Shown here: positions 6,454 through 17,644 of the stretch, in pieces | Numbering within the stretch: the stretch's first letter is position 1 | Layout of the letters: every line of letters begins with the position of its first letter | Assembly: GCF_016427565.1 (NCBI RefSeq) | Contig: NZ_JAELXT010000031.1 | Span: 1-50,417 of the forward strand | DNA from: Microvirga splendida | GTDB taxonomy: Bacteria > Pseudomonadota > Alphaproteobacteria > Rhizobiales > Beijerinckiaceae | Direction of reading: 5' to 3' | Length of the DNA stretch: 50,417 nucleotides | Notes under the pieces: generated by a model | Databases searched by the model: none | What the model saw: only the letters and a program-made list of their open reading frames with translations | Told to the model about the DNA's origin: nothing | Translations under genes and position numbers: made by a program

Positions 6454-7656
6454 TTACGAACGCAACTTGCCGATAAAGTCCGACAGCCCCTGCTTGGTTT
6501 CGGGAGGCGCCATGTTGAGCTTGCGGCGCGGCCCCGGCTCTTCCTTCTTCTCCTGCCCCTCCGCTTTGGGCATCTGCGCCGAGAGGCGCCGCACGGGCCA
6601 GCCGTCGCTCCAGGTGCCCATGTCGACAAATTTCGGATCGCGCGTGAGAGCGGCGGCGTCCTTGCCGGAAAACGCCGCATCGGCGGCGAGATCGAAGGTC
6701 TTCCAGTAAGCGAGATAATCGAGGGTGTCGGTGACGTTGTTGCCGAGCTGCTGGGTCAGGATGGTCTGCGGTCCCGAGAGCGCCATGTCGGCGCTCCAGC
6801 GCCAGGTGTTCTTCTGCTTCGGGTCGCGCGGAGGATCGGGCGGCAGCTTGATGGCGGCGGCATCGTAATCGGCCTTCGGCGAGCCAGGCGAGGCGAGCGT
6901 TGCGGTGATCGCCGGGAAGCCGTGATCGTCGGAGGCCGCGCGCATGAAGAGCTTGCGGTTGGCCGGCACGGCGCTCGCCTGCTGCAGGATCAGCCGCGAG
7001 GCGCGGTCGGCAGGCAGGTAATCCCGGTCGCCGCTCATGGTGACGATCAGGGTCTGCGGGTCGATGGCCGAGAGGTCCCGTAGCATGATGCCGCGTTCCT
7101 TCTCGGTGGAGGCGATCCCGCCCGGCATCAGGCCGAAGATCAGCTTCGGGGTCGGCACCTTGCCCGAACCGGCCCCGGCCGCGAGGTTGAGCGCGAGCGG
7201 CACGCCCGCCGAATGGCCGATGAGGGCGACGCGCTCCCTGTCCGGCCTGGCGTTCGGATCATTGGACAATTCCGCCAGGGCGTTCTCGATGAGGGTCTCG
7301 GCCAGGTTGGTGGCGTCCGCCGGCCGCGAGCGGTTCACATCCTGGAAGCGGGGGAAGAGGACGAGGTAGCCTTTGCGCGCAAGATGCTCGATCCAGCCGC
7401 CATAGAGCGCCGGGTTCACCGCGCCCCAGGAGTGGAGAAAGATCACGATCGGGCGGGGCTTGGCGGGCGTATCGCTGCCGTGGAACACGAAGGTTCCGGC
7501 GCTTGCGGTGCCGACCGCGCGCTTGACGACTTCGGCGACCTTGTAGTCGCGCCCGCCCGGCCCCTGCTCGGGCTGCTGCGGCGGGGTCGCGGCATGGGCC
7601 CAGGGGGCTGCCAGGGAGACGCCAAGGACCAGAACAGGCAGCAGGAAGCGGCGCAT
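6454..7656 (-). CDS. secreted alpha/beta hydrolase (dienelactone hydrolase/PAF-acetylhydrolase-like)
   Basis: The product has 400 residues with a Sec signal peptide ending AHA-AT near residue 23, so it is periplasmic or exported. The fold is alpha/beta hydrolase: an oxyanion strand IVIFLHSWG (70-78), nucleophile elbow GHSAG (Ser149), an acid in SGDRDYLP (Asp210 or 212), and histidine in ASDDHGFPA (His245). The C-terminal 150 residues are family-specific and end in a charged tail. The substrate is unknown. It lies 64 bases after the TrmJ gene and 9 bases before murI, which hints at co-transcription but not at a shared pathway. Confidence 0.8.
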   Translation of the reverse strand: MRRFLLPVLVLGVSLAAPWAHAATPPQQPEQGPGGRDYKVAEVVKRAVGTASAGTFVFHGSDTPAKPRPIVIFLHSWGAVNPALYGGWIEHLARKGYLVLFPRFQDVNRSRPADATNLAETLIENALAELSNDPNARPDRERVALIGHSAGVPLALNLAAGAGSGKVPTPKLIFGLMPGGIASTEKERGIMLRDLSAIDPQTLIVTMSGDRDYLPADRASRLILQQASAVPANRKLFMRAASDDHGFPAITATLASPGSPKADYDAAAIKLPPDPPRDPKQKNTWRWSADMALSGPQTILTQQLGNNVTDTLDYLAYWKTFDLAADAAFSGKDAAALTRDPKFVDMGTWSDGWPVRRLSAQMPKAEGQEKKEEPGPRRKLNMAPPETKQGLSDFIGKLRS

Positions 7657-7720
7657 CGTCGTCTCGAACTCTTGTACAATCGGGCAGATAGAGCCCGACC
7701 GTTATAAAGCCACGATTTGC

Positions 7721-8455
7721 TTAAGGTTTTCTCAACCTGCGTCCTTCCGCAAGGGCACGAATCGCCCCACGCAGGGTGCGCACCTCCTGCTCGGTCATCT
7801 CCAGGCGGTGGAAGATGTCCCGCATGTTGCGCGCCATGATCGGCTTCTTATCCTCGGGATAGAAGTTCACCGCATCGAGCTCGGCCTCGATGTAGTCGAA
7901 GAACGACAGCACCGACTCCCGCGTCGCCGGGGGAGAAATCCTGCCGCCCTCGAAAGGCAGCGCGCCGCCGGTGGCGAGCTTGTACCACTCGTAGGAGACG
8001 AGAAGGACCGCCTGCGCCAGGTTGAGCGAGGAGAATCTCGGATCGACCGGAAAGGTGATGATGGCATCGGCCAGCGAGACCTCGTCGTTCTCGAGGCCCG
8101 TGCGCTCCCGCCCGAACAGGATGCCGATGCCCTGCCCCGCCCCGAGCCGCCCCTGCGCTTCCTTCATGGCGGCGTCCGGCGCGAAGACCCGCTTCATCTG
8201 CCCCCGCTCGCGGGCCGTGGTGGCGAAGACGAAGTTCAGGTCGGCAATGGCCTCGCCGACCGTGTCGTAGAGCGTGGCTCCTTCCAGCACATGGGTCGCC
8301 CCGGATGCCGCCGAATGCGCGCCCTTCTTGGGCCAGCCGTTGCGCGGCGACACGAGGCGCAGCTCCGAGAGCCCGAAATTGGCCATGGCCCGGGCCACCA
8401 TGCCGATGTTTTCGGCCAGCTGCGGTTCCACGAGGATGATGATCGGTCGGGTCAT
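7721..8455 (-). CDS. trmJ: RNA methyltransferase, TrmH family group 1 (TrmJ-like)
   Basis: This is a SPOUT-class 2'-O-methyltransferase. TrmJ methylates position 32 of tRNAs. Trefoil-knot motifs are visible: PQLAENIGMVARAMANFG (11-28, with conserved Asn16 and Arg22), ILFGRERTGL (112-121) and SSLNLAQAV (142-150). The C-terminal extension (residues 180-244) is typical of bacterial TrmJ. ATG 8455 (MTRPIIILVEP) was chosen. A TTG at 8476 would add seven residues and has no better ribosome site. The 244-residue length fits the family. Confidence 0.88.
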   Translation of the reverse strand: MTRPIIILVEPQLAENIGMVARAMANFGLSELRLVSPRNGWPKKGAHSAASGATHVLEGATLYDTVGEAIADLNFVFATTARERGQMKRVFAPDAAMKEAQGRLGAGQGIGILFGRERTGLENDEVSLADAIITFPVDPRFSSLNLAQAVLLVSYEWYKLATGGALPFEGGRISPPATRESVLSFFDYIEAELDAVNFYPEDKKPIMARNMRDIFHRLEMTEQEVRTLRGAIRALAEGRRLRKP

Positions 8456-8552
8456 GGGATGTTCGGGAGAAGCCAATCGGGATCAGTTGCCCTCCCATAC
8501 AGCGAAAGGCACTTCCGCGCCTAGGCGTGCCGATGCAGTGACCTCATACAAG

Positions 8553-8584
8553 GCAAAAAGCCTCCCCGACATCGTCGAGGAGGC
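8553..8584 (-). terminator. rho-independent terminator of the small lipoprotein gene
   Basis: On the minus strand, GCCTCCTCGAC and GTCGGGGAGGC pair around GAT with one wobble (8560-8584). The stem is followed by CTTTTTGCC (8552-8560). It lies 36 bases after the lipoprotein stop. Confidence 0.8.
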
Positions 8585-8619
8585 CCGTGCAATTCTGGAA
8601 AGGTCTTCCGGCAAGGCGC

Positions 8620-8907
8620 CTACCAGCAACCCCAGCCGCAGTAGTAATGCGGACGGGCCGCTGCGGCGCCGAGGACGGCACCGCCGACCACGCCGACCGC
8701 GGCACCGGCCGCAGCCTGATTGGCGGCGGCGTTCGACTGGGCCACGTTGTTCCGGTAGCCCGCGTTCACGCAGCGGGTGTAGGTGGCGGTGCCGGGCTTC
8801 AGCCCGGTTTCCCGGCAGACGGATTCGGCGTTGCTCATGGATTGTTCGGCCGTCTGGCAGCCGGCCAGAACCAAGGCCGTCGCTCCGAGAATAAATGCAA
8901 GACGCAT
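8620..8907 (-). CDS. small glycine-zipper lipoprotein
   Basis: The product has 95 residues. A short signal peptide ends in the lipobox LVLAGC (Cys17), so the mature form is a lipid-anchored envelope protein. Four cysteines remain in the mature part. The middle is an Ala/Gly-rich hydrophobic stretch (AAAGAAVGVVGGAVLGAAAA) of the glycine-zipper type, followed by an aromatic tail HYYCGWGCW. ATG 8907 has an AGGGAGC ribosome site; an ATG five codons upstream (8922) is possible. The gene is monocistronic with its own terminator. The function is unknown; similar small lipoproteins are often envelope-stabilising or stress-related. Confidence 0.8.
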   Translation of the reverse strand: MRLAFILGATALVLAGCQTAEQSMSNAESVCRETGLKPGTATYTRCVNAGYRNNVAQSNAAANQAAAGAAVGVVGGAVLGAAAARPHYYCGWGCW

Positions 8908-9084
8908 GTCAGCTCCCTTCATGTTGAACCATGTTTCCGGCAGCCTCTCGGCTTCGGCCTGCGCTTCATGCCCTTGAGGAAGCCGCCGGAACGGGATGAT
9001 CTGAACTACGGTTAAGCTTGGCTTTCCGTGCGGCAGCACACGCGATGTGGCTAATATTCTTCATCCGGGAACTTGAACCCACAG

Positions 9085-9543
9085 ATGTCTCTTATTTCCT
9101 CCATGTATGACGTTAGTGCATCACAATTCCGGGTCGGATCGTGGGGGCAAAGGCTCCTGGGCCTGGGCTCAGCGGCAGGAGCCGTGGTGGCCCTGATCCT
9201 CTGGTCGGCAGGCCCGGCCATGGCGGCGCCCGTGGCGGCCGGAGCGTCGGGAGCCCCCTCCTCCCTGTTCCATGGCAACTGGTGCGGCGCAGGCGACCTG
9301 AACCGGGCCGCTCCGGTCGATGCCCTCGACTCCGCCTGCCGGGCCCATGACCTCTGCTACGAGCGGGCGGGACGCGGCGCCTGCGAATGCGACAGAGCCC
9401 TTCTCAAGGCCACCGCCGCCCTCGTCAAAAGCCGCAGGATCCCGGAGACGGTGCGCGGCAAGGCCGCCACCGTGAACTCGCTCTTCAGCGCGACGCTCTG
9501 CACCGAGACCCCAAAAATGCCACGCCGGGCGGGACAGCGCTGA
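9085..9543 (+). CDS. secreted phospholipase A2-like protein
   Basis: The product is about 152 residues. A hydrophobic segment (about 24-46, ending GPAMA-AP) acts as a signal peptide or anchor. The mature part has a PLA2-type core: a calcium-loop-like HGNWCGAG (63-70) and the active-site helix CRAHDLCYERAGRGACECD, with Cys85, His88, Asp89 and Cys91. Such enzymes release fatty acid from the sn-2 position of phospholipids, using calcium. Cysteine spacing suggests at least two disulphides. The start is uncertain: TTG 9073, ATG 9085 and ATG 9103 are all in frame and none has a strong ribosome site. There is no dedicated neighbour. Activity is inferred from the motif only. Confidence 0.72.
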   Translation: MSLISSMYDVSASQFRVGSWGQRLLGLGSAAGAVVALILWSAGPAMAAPVAAGASGAPSSLFHGNWCGAGDLNRAAPVDALDSACRAHDLCYERAGRGACECDRALLKATAALVKSRRIPETVRGKAATVNSLFSATLCTETPKMPRRAGQR

Positions 9544-9651
9544 ATTCCCCTGCCCGCCCCACCTTCCCCGCCGGCCTTAACCGCGCTATAGCCGCCGCAA
9601 CACCTGCCCGACGGCAGGGCCGTTCCAGCTAATCAAGCGCAAGGTGAGATC

Positions 9652-10866
9652 ATGGCGAAGATCAAGGTTGCCAATCCGGTCGTCGAACTCGACGGCGACG
9701 AGATGACCCGCATCATTTGGCAGTTCATCAAGGACAAGCTGATCCACCCCTACCTCGACATCGACCTGAAGTACTACGACCTGGGCGTCGAGCACCGCGA
9801 CGCCACCAACGACAAGGTCACGGTCGAGGCCGCCGAGGCCATCAAGAAGTACGGCGTCGGCGTGAAGTGCGCGACCATCACGCCGGACGAGGCCCGCGTG
9901 AAGGAGTTCAACCTGAAGGAAATGTGGAAGTCGCCCAACGGCACGATCCGCAACATCCTCGGCGGCGTGATCTTCCGCGAGCCCATCATCTGCAAGAACG
10001 TTCCGCGCCTCGTGCCCGGCTGGACCCAGCCGATCATCGTCGGCCGCCACGCCTTCGGCGACCAGTACAAGGCCACCGACTTCAAGGTGCCCGGCAAGGG
10101 CCGCCTGACCATCAAGTTCGAGGGCGAGGACGGCACGGTCATCGAGAAGGAGATCTTCAAGTTCCCGGATGCCGGCGTCGCCATGGGCATGTACAACCTG
10201 GACGAGTCGATCCGCGACTTCGCCCGCGCCTCGCTGAACTACGGCCTGAACCGCAAGTATCCGGTCTATCTCTCCACGAAGAACACGATCCTCAAGGCCT
10301 ATGACGGCCGCTTCAAGGACATCTTCGAGGAGATCTACCAGAACGAGTTCAAGGCGAAGTTCGACGCCGCCGGCATCCACTACGAGCACCGCCTCATCGA
10401 CGACATGGTGGCCTCGGCCCTCAAGTGGTCGGGCGGCTATGTGTGGGCGTGCAAGAACTACGACGGCGACGTGCAGTCCGACACGGTGGCCCAGGGCTTC
10501 GGCTCGCTCGGCCTCATGACCTCCGTGCTGATGACGCCGGACGGCCAGACCGTCGAGGCGGAAGCCGCCCACGGCACCGTGACCCGCCACTACCGCGAGC
10601 ACCAGAAGGGCAAGGAGACCTCGACGAACTCCATCGCGTCGATCTTCGCCTGGACCCGCGGCCTCGCGCACCGCGCCAAGCTCGACAACAACGAGGAACT
10701 GGCCCGCTTCGCCCAGACCCTCGAGAAGGTCTGCATCGACACGGTCGAGTCCGGCTACATGACCAAGGACCTCGCGCTGCTCGTCGGCGCCGAGCAGAAG
10801 TGGCTCTCCACCACCGGCTTCCTCGACAAGATCGACGAGAACCTCAAGAAGGCGATGGCGGCTTAA
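9652..10866 (+). CDS. icd: NADP-dependent isocitrate dehydrogenase
   Basis: This enzyme oxidatively decarboxylates isocitrate to 2-oxoglutarate in the TCA cycle and produces NADPH. It is the homodimeric, eukaryote-like type common in alphaproteobacteria, with 404 residues as expected. It has the substrate-binding segment SPNGTIRNILGG, the RHAFGDQYKATDF motif, the Mg-binding aspartates in the C-terminal half, and the AAHGTVTRHYREHQ coenzyme loop. ATG 9652 has an AAGGTGAG ribosome site. The gene stands alone with its own terminator. Confidence 0.98.
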   Translation: MAKIKVANPVVELDGDEMTRIIWQFIKDKLIHPYLDIDLKYYDLGVEHRDATNDKVTVEAAEAIKKYGVGVKCATITPDEARVKEFNLKEMWKSPNGTIRNILGGVIFREPIICKNVPRLVPGWTQPIIVGRHAFGDQYKATDFKVPGKGRLTIKFEGEDGTVIEKEIFKFPDAGVAMGMYNLDESIRDFARASLNYGLNRKYPVYLSTKNTILKAYDGRFKDIFEEIYQNEFKAKFDAAGIHYEHRLIDDMVASALKWSGGYVWACKNYDGDVQSDTVAQGFGSLGLMTSVLMTPDGQTVEAEAAHGTVTRHYREHQKGKETSTNSIASIFAWTRGLAHRAKLDNNEELARFAQTLEKVCIDTVESGYMTKDLALLVGAEQKWLSTTGFLDKIDENLKKAMAA

Positions 10867-10895
10867 GCGAAGCCTTCCACGCTCTGGAAAGACGG

Positions 10896-10923
10896 AAAGC
10901 CCGGCCATGTGCCGGGCTTTTTT
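10896..10923 (+). terminator. rho-independent terminator of icd
   Basis: AAAGCCCGGC (10896-10905), loop CATGT, and GCCGGGCTTT (10911-10920) run into a T-tract ending at 10923. It lies 30 bases after the icd stop. Confidence 0.9.
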
Positions 10924-11008
10924 GTTGCCTGCATCCATCAACGCGAAGCTTGGCAATGTCCATGTTTCATTCTAACAATGCGGCATGTTTTGCTGAGGTT
11001 GTTTCTGG

Positions 11009-11770
11009 ATGTTTCGATCCGCCGACTCAAAGAGTGTTTTGTTGAAGGCTCGCTATGCATTCGCTGTCGCCCAGTTGGAGCTGCGACAGCTGCTCATCTT
11101 AAGAGCTCGCAAGCAGTACAATCCGAACCAGCCGCGTGTTCCTGCTGGCAATGCCGATGGCGGGCAATGGACTGATGGAGGTGGTGGAGGCGGTCCTCGC
11201 TCGGAATATGCTCAGCTCAAACCACGCCGTCTCCCGACCGGAAACAGGATCATCGGCGGTCGAGCGTATCCCGTCACACCAGCGCAAGAAGCACGCTTGG
11301 ACGTGACCGCTGCTCAGGCCCGTGCACTGGTTCGAGAGGTTCAGAGACGCGATCCGTCTTGGAAACCTAAACCCAGCATCTATGAAGGCGTCGAAGGACG
11401 CATTCTAGCGAACCAGTCGGAAGCTCAACAAGCGGCTGCGCGTTTGAGGGAGCTGAATGCAAGGGAACCTGCAACAAAGCCGTTGCATGATATCTTACGG
11501 CCAGCAGGAAAGCTCCTAGGCTCTCGGCATGGGCGAGCTTCAGAAGGAACACGTACAGTTACACGACCGGAGTTCAGTGAACTGCTTGAAGCTCTAAGTC
11601 CAAATGCACAGCCAGTGCCATCGCCCCGATCTTATGAGGGATTCTGGTATCAGCGGCCGGATGGTTCCGTTTTCGGCATCAGGCGAAGCAGGAATAGCGG
11701 CATCACGATTGATGTCATTCGCAGCAATCACCCATCCATTCGCGATGGAGAGAAGTTACATAAGAAATGA
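11009..11770 (+). CDS. orphan toxin-like protein with a PAG-GGQW linker motif
   Basis: The product has 253 residues and no signal peptide. A basic helical N-terminus (1-35) leads into YNPNQPRVPAGNADGGQWT (37-55) and a glycine run. The motif resembles the linker before variable C-terminal domains in phage head-associated and polymorphic-toxin proteins of Rhizobiales. The C-terminal part (about 165-253, with EGFWYQRPDGSVFGIRRSRN and SGITIDVIR, ending lysine-rich) is the candidate active domain. Its fold is not recognised, but small RNase-type toxins end similarly. The stop overlaps the next ATG (ATGA), a usual arrangement for toxin then immunity gene. GC content is visibly lower than in icd, suggesting transfer. 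The function is inferred. Confidence 0.6.
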   Translation: MFRSADSKSVLLKARYAFAVAQLELRQLLILRARKQYNPNQPRVPAGNADGGQWTDGGGGGGPRSEYAQLKPRRLPTGNRIIGGRAYPVTPAQEARLDVTAAQARALVREVQRRDPSWKPKPSIYEGVEGRILANQSEAQQAAARLRELNAREPATKPLHDILRPAGKLLGSRHGRASEGTRTVTRPEFSELLEALSPNAQPVPSPRSYEGFWYQRPDGSVFGIRRSRNSGITIDVIRSNHPSIRDGEKLHKK

Positions 11771-12150
11771 GTGAGGAACCCAGACACAAACGCTTCGGCG
11801 ATACGATGAGCGACTACATCGTGCAGGTCGCCAATGAACTGCCCCTCGATGCTGTGGGGATGTGGCAGATTGTGCCGGCAGGGCGTCTTGACTTCGATCT
11901 CGAAGGCGACGCCTTGACCGATTATGTCCGCCGCTGCATTGCCGAACTCCTGTCCCGCGGCGCGGTGCCCGTCATCGGCGGCGGGCCTGACGGACCACAC
12001 CTTTGGATCTTGCAGCGCCAGTACGGCTCGCGACCAGAGGAGATCATCGAGAACGTCATCCGTGAATGGCTGGCCAATGGCGCGCAGAACGAGGATCCGG
12101 GCGGGCTGTGGTTTTCCCTGCCAGAGGATGCTTGGTCACCCCCAGCTTGA
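11767..12150 (+). CDS. possible immunity protein, translationally coupled to the toxin-like gene
   Basis: The product has 127 residues, is acidic and soluble with no signal peptide, and belongs to no family I recognise. It begins SEEPRHKRFGDTMSDYIVQ and contains hydrophobic helix-like segments (DALTDYVRRCIAELLSRG; EEIIENVIREWLAN). The ATG overlaps the previous stop by four bases, so translation is likely coupled. Its size, acidity and position fit an immunity protein for the preceding gene, but no direct motif proves it. The alternative is an unrelated hypothetical protein in the same acquired block. Confidence 0.6.
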   Translation: MSEEPRHKRFGDTMSDYIVQVANELPLDAVGMWQIVPAGRLDFDLEGDALTDYVRRCIAELLSRGAVPVIGGGPDGPHLWILQRQYGSRPEEIIENVIREWLANGAQNEDPGGLWFSLPEDAWSPPA

Positions 12151-12234
12151 GCTTCATCACACCAGCTCTCACAAATTCGCCCTGCCCCGGTATGCCTGGG
12201 CGCCGCCATCGTAGGATCAAGGAGGACGAGGACC

Positions 12235-12696
12235 ATGCCGGAGCCTAAACCAGTGATGACCGGCGGCTGCCAGTGCGGCGCGGTGCGCTATGCGCTCATG
12301 TCCGAGCCGACCCATGCCAGCATCTGCCATTGCCGCATGTGCCAGAAGGCGTTCGGCAGCTACTTTGCGCCACTCACAGGGGTGCCGCGCGCCGATCTGG
12401 TCTGGACCAGGGGCGAGCCCGGCATCTTCAAGAGCTCGGAGGCCGTGGAGCGCGGCTTCTGCCGGGATTGCGGCACGCCGCTGACCTTCTCTTACGTGGA
12501 GCGGGACCGCATCACCGTCTCGATCGGCAGCCTCGATGAGCCGGGCCGGATCATGCCGGAGATCCAGTACGGCATCGAGAGCAGGCTGCCCGCCTTCGAG
12601 AGGCTGCACACCCTCCCCGGCCAGCGGACGGAGGATGACGCCTCACCGGAGGAGCTGCGCAAGATGGCCTCGCGGCAGCATCCGGATCACGATTGA
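12235..12696 (+). CDS. GFA-domain zinc protein
   Basis: This family is related to glutathione-dependent formaldehyde-activating enzyme (GFA/CENP-V). The product has 153 residues. Zinc-binding cysteines are at CQC (12, 14), CHCRMC (31, 33, 36) and CRDC (76, 79), in the family order. GGAGG nine bases before ATG 12235 supports the start. The substrate is unknown for most members; a glutathione-formaldehyde link is family history, not shown here. It stands alone between the toxin-like pair and the DUF2231 gene. Confidence 0.9.
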   Translation: MPEPKPVMTGGCQCGAVRYALMSEPTHASICHCRMCQKAFGSYFAPLTGVPRADLVWTRGEPGIFKSSEAVERGFCRDCGTPLTFSYVERDRITVSIGSLDEPGRIMPEIQYGIESRLPAFERLHTLPGQRTEDDASPEELRKMASRQHPDHD

Positions 12697-12893
12697 GGGA
12701 ATGCCGGGCCTCTCTGCTGCCCTGGAGCCAAGCAGCGGCACCAGGATCCATCACCTGCGGAGCTGTGGAGATCCGACGGAGGCGGTGAGGTTCAGGACTG
12801 TTTTCGCAACCTAGTGCCCGTTCGTGCATTGATCCATCGAACCTTTGCAGGACGCGTGTCGCGCGGCCGGTTTCATGCACGGGAGGAGACGCT

Positions 12894-13340
12894 GTGGTTG
12901 CCCTGTCCCGCCCAGATTATCTGAGGCATCTCCACCCCCTTCACGCCATCCTTCTCGCCTTCCCGCTCCCCCTGTTCGCGGGCGCGCTGGCGAGCGACTT
13001 CGCCTATTGGTCGACCTTCCAGATCCAGTGGGCCAACTTCTCGTCCTGGCTCATCGCCGGCGGGCTGCTCGTCGGCGGCTTCGCCCTGCTCTGGGCGCTG
13101 ATCAACCTGTTTCGCAGGGGCCCGGCCCGCAAGGGGCGGCTGGTCGTCTATTTCGTGGTGCTGCTCGCCATGTGGGGGCTCGGGCTCATCAACGCCCTCG
13201 TCCACGCCAAGGACGCCTGGGCGACCATGCCGGAAGGCCTCTACCTTTCGGCCATCACGACGCTCCTGGCCCTCGTCGCCGCCTGGATCGGTTATTCCGG
13301 GTTCCACACCCGAGAGTTTCGTACCGGAGAGGTGAGATGA
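12894..13340 (+). CDS. DUF2231 family inner-membrane protein
   Basis: The product has 148 residues and about four transmembrane helices (roughly 15-35, 50-72, 83-103 and 118-136). The motif HPLHAILLAFPLPLFAGALA is typical of DUF2231. The GTG start at 12894 is supported by GGGAGGAG ending five bases upstream. The TGA overlaps the ATG of the next gene (ATGA at 13337-13340), so the two are translationally coupled. Pairing with a periplasmic sorbosone-dehydrogenase-like lipoprotein suggests a membrane redox partner, which is inference. Confidence 0.85.
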   Translation: MVALSRPDYLRHLHPLHAILLAFPLPLFAGALASDFAYWSTFQIQWANFSSWLIAGGLLVGGFALLWALINLFRRGPARKGRLVVYFVVLLAMWGLGLINALVHAKDAWATMPEGLYLSAITTLLALVAAWIGYSGFHTREFRTGEVR

Positions 13341-14626
13341 TCCGCTCGTCCGTCCTGATCGGCGCCCTTGCCGTCACGCTCGCCGCCTGCAACGGCGAAG
13401 CCGATATTCCGCAGACGGGCCCCAACCCGAACCTGCCCGAACCGCAGCGCGGCCTGCTGCCCTCCATGACGATCCCGAGGCCGGCCAACTGGGGCAACGA
13501 GCTCCCCAAGGTGCCGGAGGGATACAAGATTCAGGCCATCGCCACGGATCTCAGGATCCCGCGCCAGACCCTGGTCCTTCCCAACGGCGACATCCTGGTG
13601 GCCGAGGGATCCGGCGGCTATGCGCCGACGCTGCGCCCGAAGGATTTCATCGCGGGCTTCATCAAGAGCCTCGGCAAGAGTTCCGTGAAGGGTGGCGACC
13701 GGCTGACGCTGCTGCGCGACGCCGACGGCGACGGCACCTACGAGATGCAGGGCGTCTTCGCCGACAACCTCAACGCGCCCTACGGGCTCGCGCTCGCCAA
13801 CGGGTTCATCTACGTCGCCAACCAGGATGCGCTGGTGCGCTTCGCCTATCAGGACGGGCAGGCCCAGGCGAGCGGCCCGCCGGAGAAGCTGACCGACCTC
13901 CCGGCCGTGATCAACCACCACTGGACGAAGGCGATGACCGCCAGCGAGGACGGGCGCTTCCTCTATGTGGGCATCGGCTCCAACAGCAACATCGCCGAGC
14001 GCGGCATGGAGGTCGAGGAAGACCGGGCGATGATCTGGCAGATCGATGCGCAGACCGGTGCGCACAAGCCTTACGCGGCCGGCCTGCGCAACCCCACGGC
14101 CCTCGACGTGCAGCCGGGAACGGGCCAGCTCTGGGCGGTGGTGAACGAGCGGGACGAGATCGGCCCCAACCTCGTTCCGGACTACTTGACCTCCGTGCAG
14201 GAGGGCGGCTTCTACGGGTGGCCCTACAGCTATTGGGGCCAGAACGTCGACCCGCGCGCCCAGCCGCAGGACCTGGAGAAGGTCGCCTCGGCGATCCGCC
14301 CTGATTACGCCCTGGGATCCCACGTGGCCGCGCTCGGCCTCGACTTCTCGACCCCGGCCATGGGCGAGAATTTCGCCGAGGGAGTGTTCATCGGCGAGCA
14401 TGGCAGCTGGAACCGCAGCAACCCGGTCGGCTACAAGGTGATCTTCGTGCCGTTCCGCGACGGGAAGCCCGCCGGCGAGCCGATCGACTTCGTCACCGGC
14501 TTCCTGGTCGACAAGGAGAACACACGGGGCCGCCCGGTCGGCGTGACGGTGGACCCGCGCGGCGCCCTGATCGTCGCCGACGACCTGTCGAACACGATCT
14601 GGCGCGTGACGAGAACGAACCCCTGA
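13337..14626 (+). CDS. lipoprotein of the PQQ-dependent sugar (sorbosone) dehydrogenase family
   Basis: The product has 429 residues. A signal peptide ends in lipobox VTLAAC (Cys18), so it is a lipid-anchored periplasmic protein. The rest is a six-bladed propeller of the glucose/L-sorbosone dehydrogenase family: LVLPNGDILVAEGSGG, LNAPYGLALANG, NHHWTKAM (conserved His), AAGLRNPTALDVQ and FIGEHGSWNRSNP match in order. Such proteins usually bind PQQ and calcium and oxidise sugars or aldoses in the periplasm. Its real substrate cannot be told. It is translationally coupled to the DUF2231 membrane protein upstream. Confidence 0.85.
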   Translation: MIRSSVLIGALAVTLAACNGEADIPQTGPNPNLPEPQRGLLPSMTIPRPANWGNELPKVPEGYKIQAIATDLRIPRQTLVLPNGDILVAEGSGGYAPTLRPKDFIAGFIKSLGKSSVKGGDRLTLLRDADGDGTYEMQGVFADNLNAPYGLALANGFIYVANQDALVRFAYQDGQAQASGPPEKLTDLPAVINHHWTKAMTASEDGRFLYVGIGSNSNIAERGMEVEEDRAMIWQIDAQTGAHKPYAAGLRNPTALDVQPGTGQLWAVVNERDEIGPNLVPDYLTSVQEGGFYGWPYSYWGQNVDPRAQPQDLEKVASAIRPDYALGSHVAALGLDFSTPAMGENFAEGVFIGEHGSWNRSNPVGYKVIFVPFRDGKPAGEPIDFVTGFLVDKENTRGRPVGVTVDPRGALIVADDLSNTIWRVTRTNP

Positions 14627-14683
14627 CAGGCTCTTCATCAGGCGATCCCGGATCGGCTTGCGCCGTCCGGGATGCGCTTGTTC

Positions 14684-17353
<2,670 letters not shown>

Positions 17354-17512
17354 GGGTTCTCAAGCTCGGGAATGGGGCTTTTCAGGGCCCGAAAAGACGT
17401 GATGGTGGCCGGTTTTAGCCGCCTACGCCCGCGCTGTCGAGGCGGCGTTTCGGCAGGGCGGGCGAATAGGTCGTTGAGGGGCACCTGCACTCTGCATCCC
17501 CGCCATCATGAA

Positions 17513-17559
17513 GCCGATCCGCGCCGGAGGCCGGGTTGTGCCGCCCTGCGCGGATCGGC
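17513..17559. promoter_or_regulatory. 12-bp stem between alaS and the divergent barrel gene
   Basis: GCCGATCCGCGC (17513-17524) and GCGCGGATCGGC (17548-17559) are perfectly complementary around a 23-base loop. It lies 160 bases upstream of alaS and 85 bases upstream of the nearest barrel start. It could be an mRNA leader structure or an operator; no known riboswitch was recognised. Confidence 0.4.
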
Positions 17560-17644
17560 GCAACCGACCTGCGGGTTGAGTCCGGCCCTGTTGATGCTAA
17601 CCTCGCTTCGGCCGTTGTGGCCTCGGATGTCTCCGGTTCTTTTG

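Noticed and set aside
9586..10956. A 456-codon open frame antisense to icd
   Set aside because: icd is certain. The antisense product (rich in Leu, Val, Asp) is a codon-bias shadow.
17354..17640. A T-box-like leader for alaS
   Set aside because: There is only a simple stem-loop. No T-box sequence or antiterminator was found, and T-boxes are not expected in alphaproteobacteria.
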